From Streptomyces nojiriensis (GTDB lineage Bacteria; Actinomycetota; Actinomycetes; Streptomycetales; Streptomycetaceae), in NCBI RefSeq assembly GCF_017639205.1, contig NZ_CP071139.1, positions 7,625,501 through 7,689,500 on the forward strand: a stretch of DNA of 64,000 nucleotides, read 5' to 3'. Both the position numbers and the translations under genes were made by a program. The notes under the pieces are model-generated. The model did not search any database, was not told the DNA's origin, and was given only the letters and a program-made list of their open reading frames with translations. Position 1 is the first letter of the stretch; each line of letters starts with the position of its first letter. Shown piece after piece: positions 63,641 through 64,000 of the stretch.

Positions 63641-64000
63641 TCAGGTAGAGGACTTCACAGCACGGTAGATGGTGCGGCAGGGCGCCGCGGTCCTGGAACA
63701 GGAACCGGACTCGCACTTGGTGTAGGACGACTCGATGTCGTGTTCCGCGGGAACGAGTCCGGCGCTCTCCAGGGCTGCACGGATATCGCGCGGCCCGAAG
63801 TGGCGGCTGTGCAACGTCTGGTTCACCCGGTGCAACTGCCCCTCCTGCTCCATCAGCCCCGACACGCGGAGCATGCCGGTACCGGAGCCCGCATCCCACA
63901 CACCCCGCTTGGCGATCACGGCATCCGTCTCGTCGACGAGTGTGAGGTTGTCCCAGTGACGAAAATGGGAGGTCTCGAAGACGTCGAACAGGAATTGGCC
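63641..64000 (-). CDS. SAM-dependent methyltransferase, C-terminal fragment (5' end outside window)
   Basis: The reading frame enters from the right edge and gives 119 residues. FLFDVFETSHFRHWDN resembles the class I methyltransferase strand 4-5 region. The end has HRVNQTLHSRHFGPRDIRAALESAGLVP, the usual helix before the last strands. The AdoMet-binding glycine loop would lie outside the window; GSGTGM near the middle of the fragment resembles it but is in the wrong position for that role. The tail has three cysteines close together. Substrate is unknown. Confidence 0.68.
   Translation of the reverse strand, partial: GQFLFDVFETSHFRHWDNLTLVDETDAVIAKRGVWDAGSGTGMLRVSGLMEQEGQLHRVNQTLHSRHFGPRDIRAALESAGLVPAEHDIESSYTKCESGSCSRTAAPCRTIYRAVKSST

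Overview
The window is very GC-rich actinobacterial DNA with strong third-position G/C bias, GTG starts and many 4-bp stop/start overlaps. It has Streptomyces-type gene content: NRPSs, an MbtH protein, LuxR- and DeoR-type regulators, a SpoIIE-type phosphatase and secreted hydrolases. A Streptomyces or close relative is the best guess. Nothing in the sequence fixes the species.

Region A (1-25.3 kb) is the right-hand part of a nonribosomal peptide cluster that begins before the window. It holds a terminal NRPS (C-A-T-C-A-T-TE; pocket codes read as Thr then Ser). A three-gene cassette follows: an ASL-superfamily lyase, a threonine kinase, and a cysteine-synthase-like PLP domain fused to ATP-grasp. 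This cassette is expected to make 2,3-diaminobutyrate. Next come an MbtH protein, a split PCP-epimerase, a C-A-T for a branched aliphatic residue, a C-A-T whose code fits a diaminobutyrate, a free-standing A enzyme and an MFS exporter. LuxR-type regulators close the region. A likely product is a small, D-residue-containing, diaminobutyrate peptide released by the TE.

Region B (25.3-28.2 kb) is a seam. It has a perfect bidirectional terminator hairpin, a small secreted protein, a condensation-domain relic broken by an amber codon and an internal deletion, and a second TrmB/LuxR-like regulator that is a paralog of the one in region A.

Region C (28.2-37.0 kb) has a DeoR repressor with a clear dyad operator, then an MFS transporter, HAD phosphatase and GPP34 protein. 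A translationally coupled four-gene operon follows: class III aminotransferase, IMPase-family phosphatase, zinc alcohol dehydrogenase and a GH35-like glycosidase. The first three are the known azasugar signature (gabT1/yktc1/gutB1), so a nojirimycin-type iminosugar is expected.

Region D (37.5-53.9 kb) is a second peptide pathway in near-continuous overlap. It contains a tandem PLP protein with a degenerate N-terminal half, a SnoaL-like protein, an A-T-C-A-T-reductase NRPS with the pyrazinone-synthetase (AusA) layout, P450 and ferredoxin, an FAD-linked oxidase, an MFS pump, a TauD-like dioxygenase, an ATP-grasp ligase and a HisC-like aminotransferase. It should make a reductively released dipeptide aldehyde or cyclic imine that is then oxidised and perhaps ligated.

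Region E (53.9-64 kb) looks like ordinary chromosomal flank: an orphan solute-binding lipoprotein, a PAS-GAF-PP2C-kinase-like phosphatase, a decayed and an intact secreted alpha/beta hydrolase, a serine beta-lactamase-family protein, a GNAT, a cupin-like protein and a truncated methyltransferase.

No tRNA, rRNA, CRISPR array or insertion sequence was seen.
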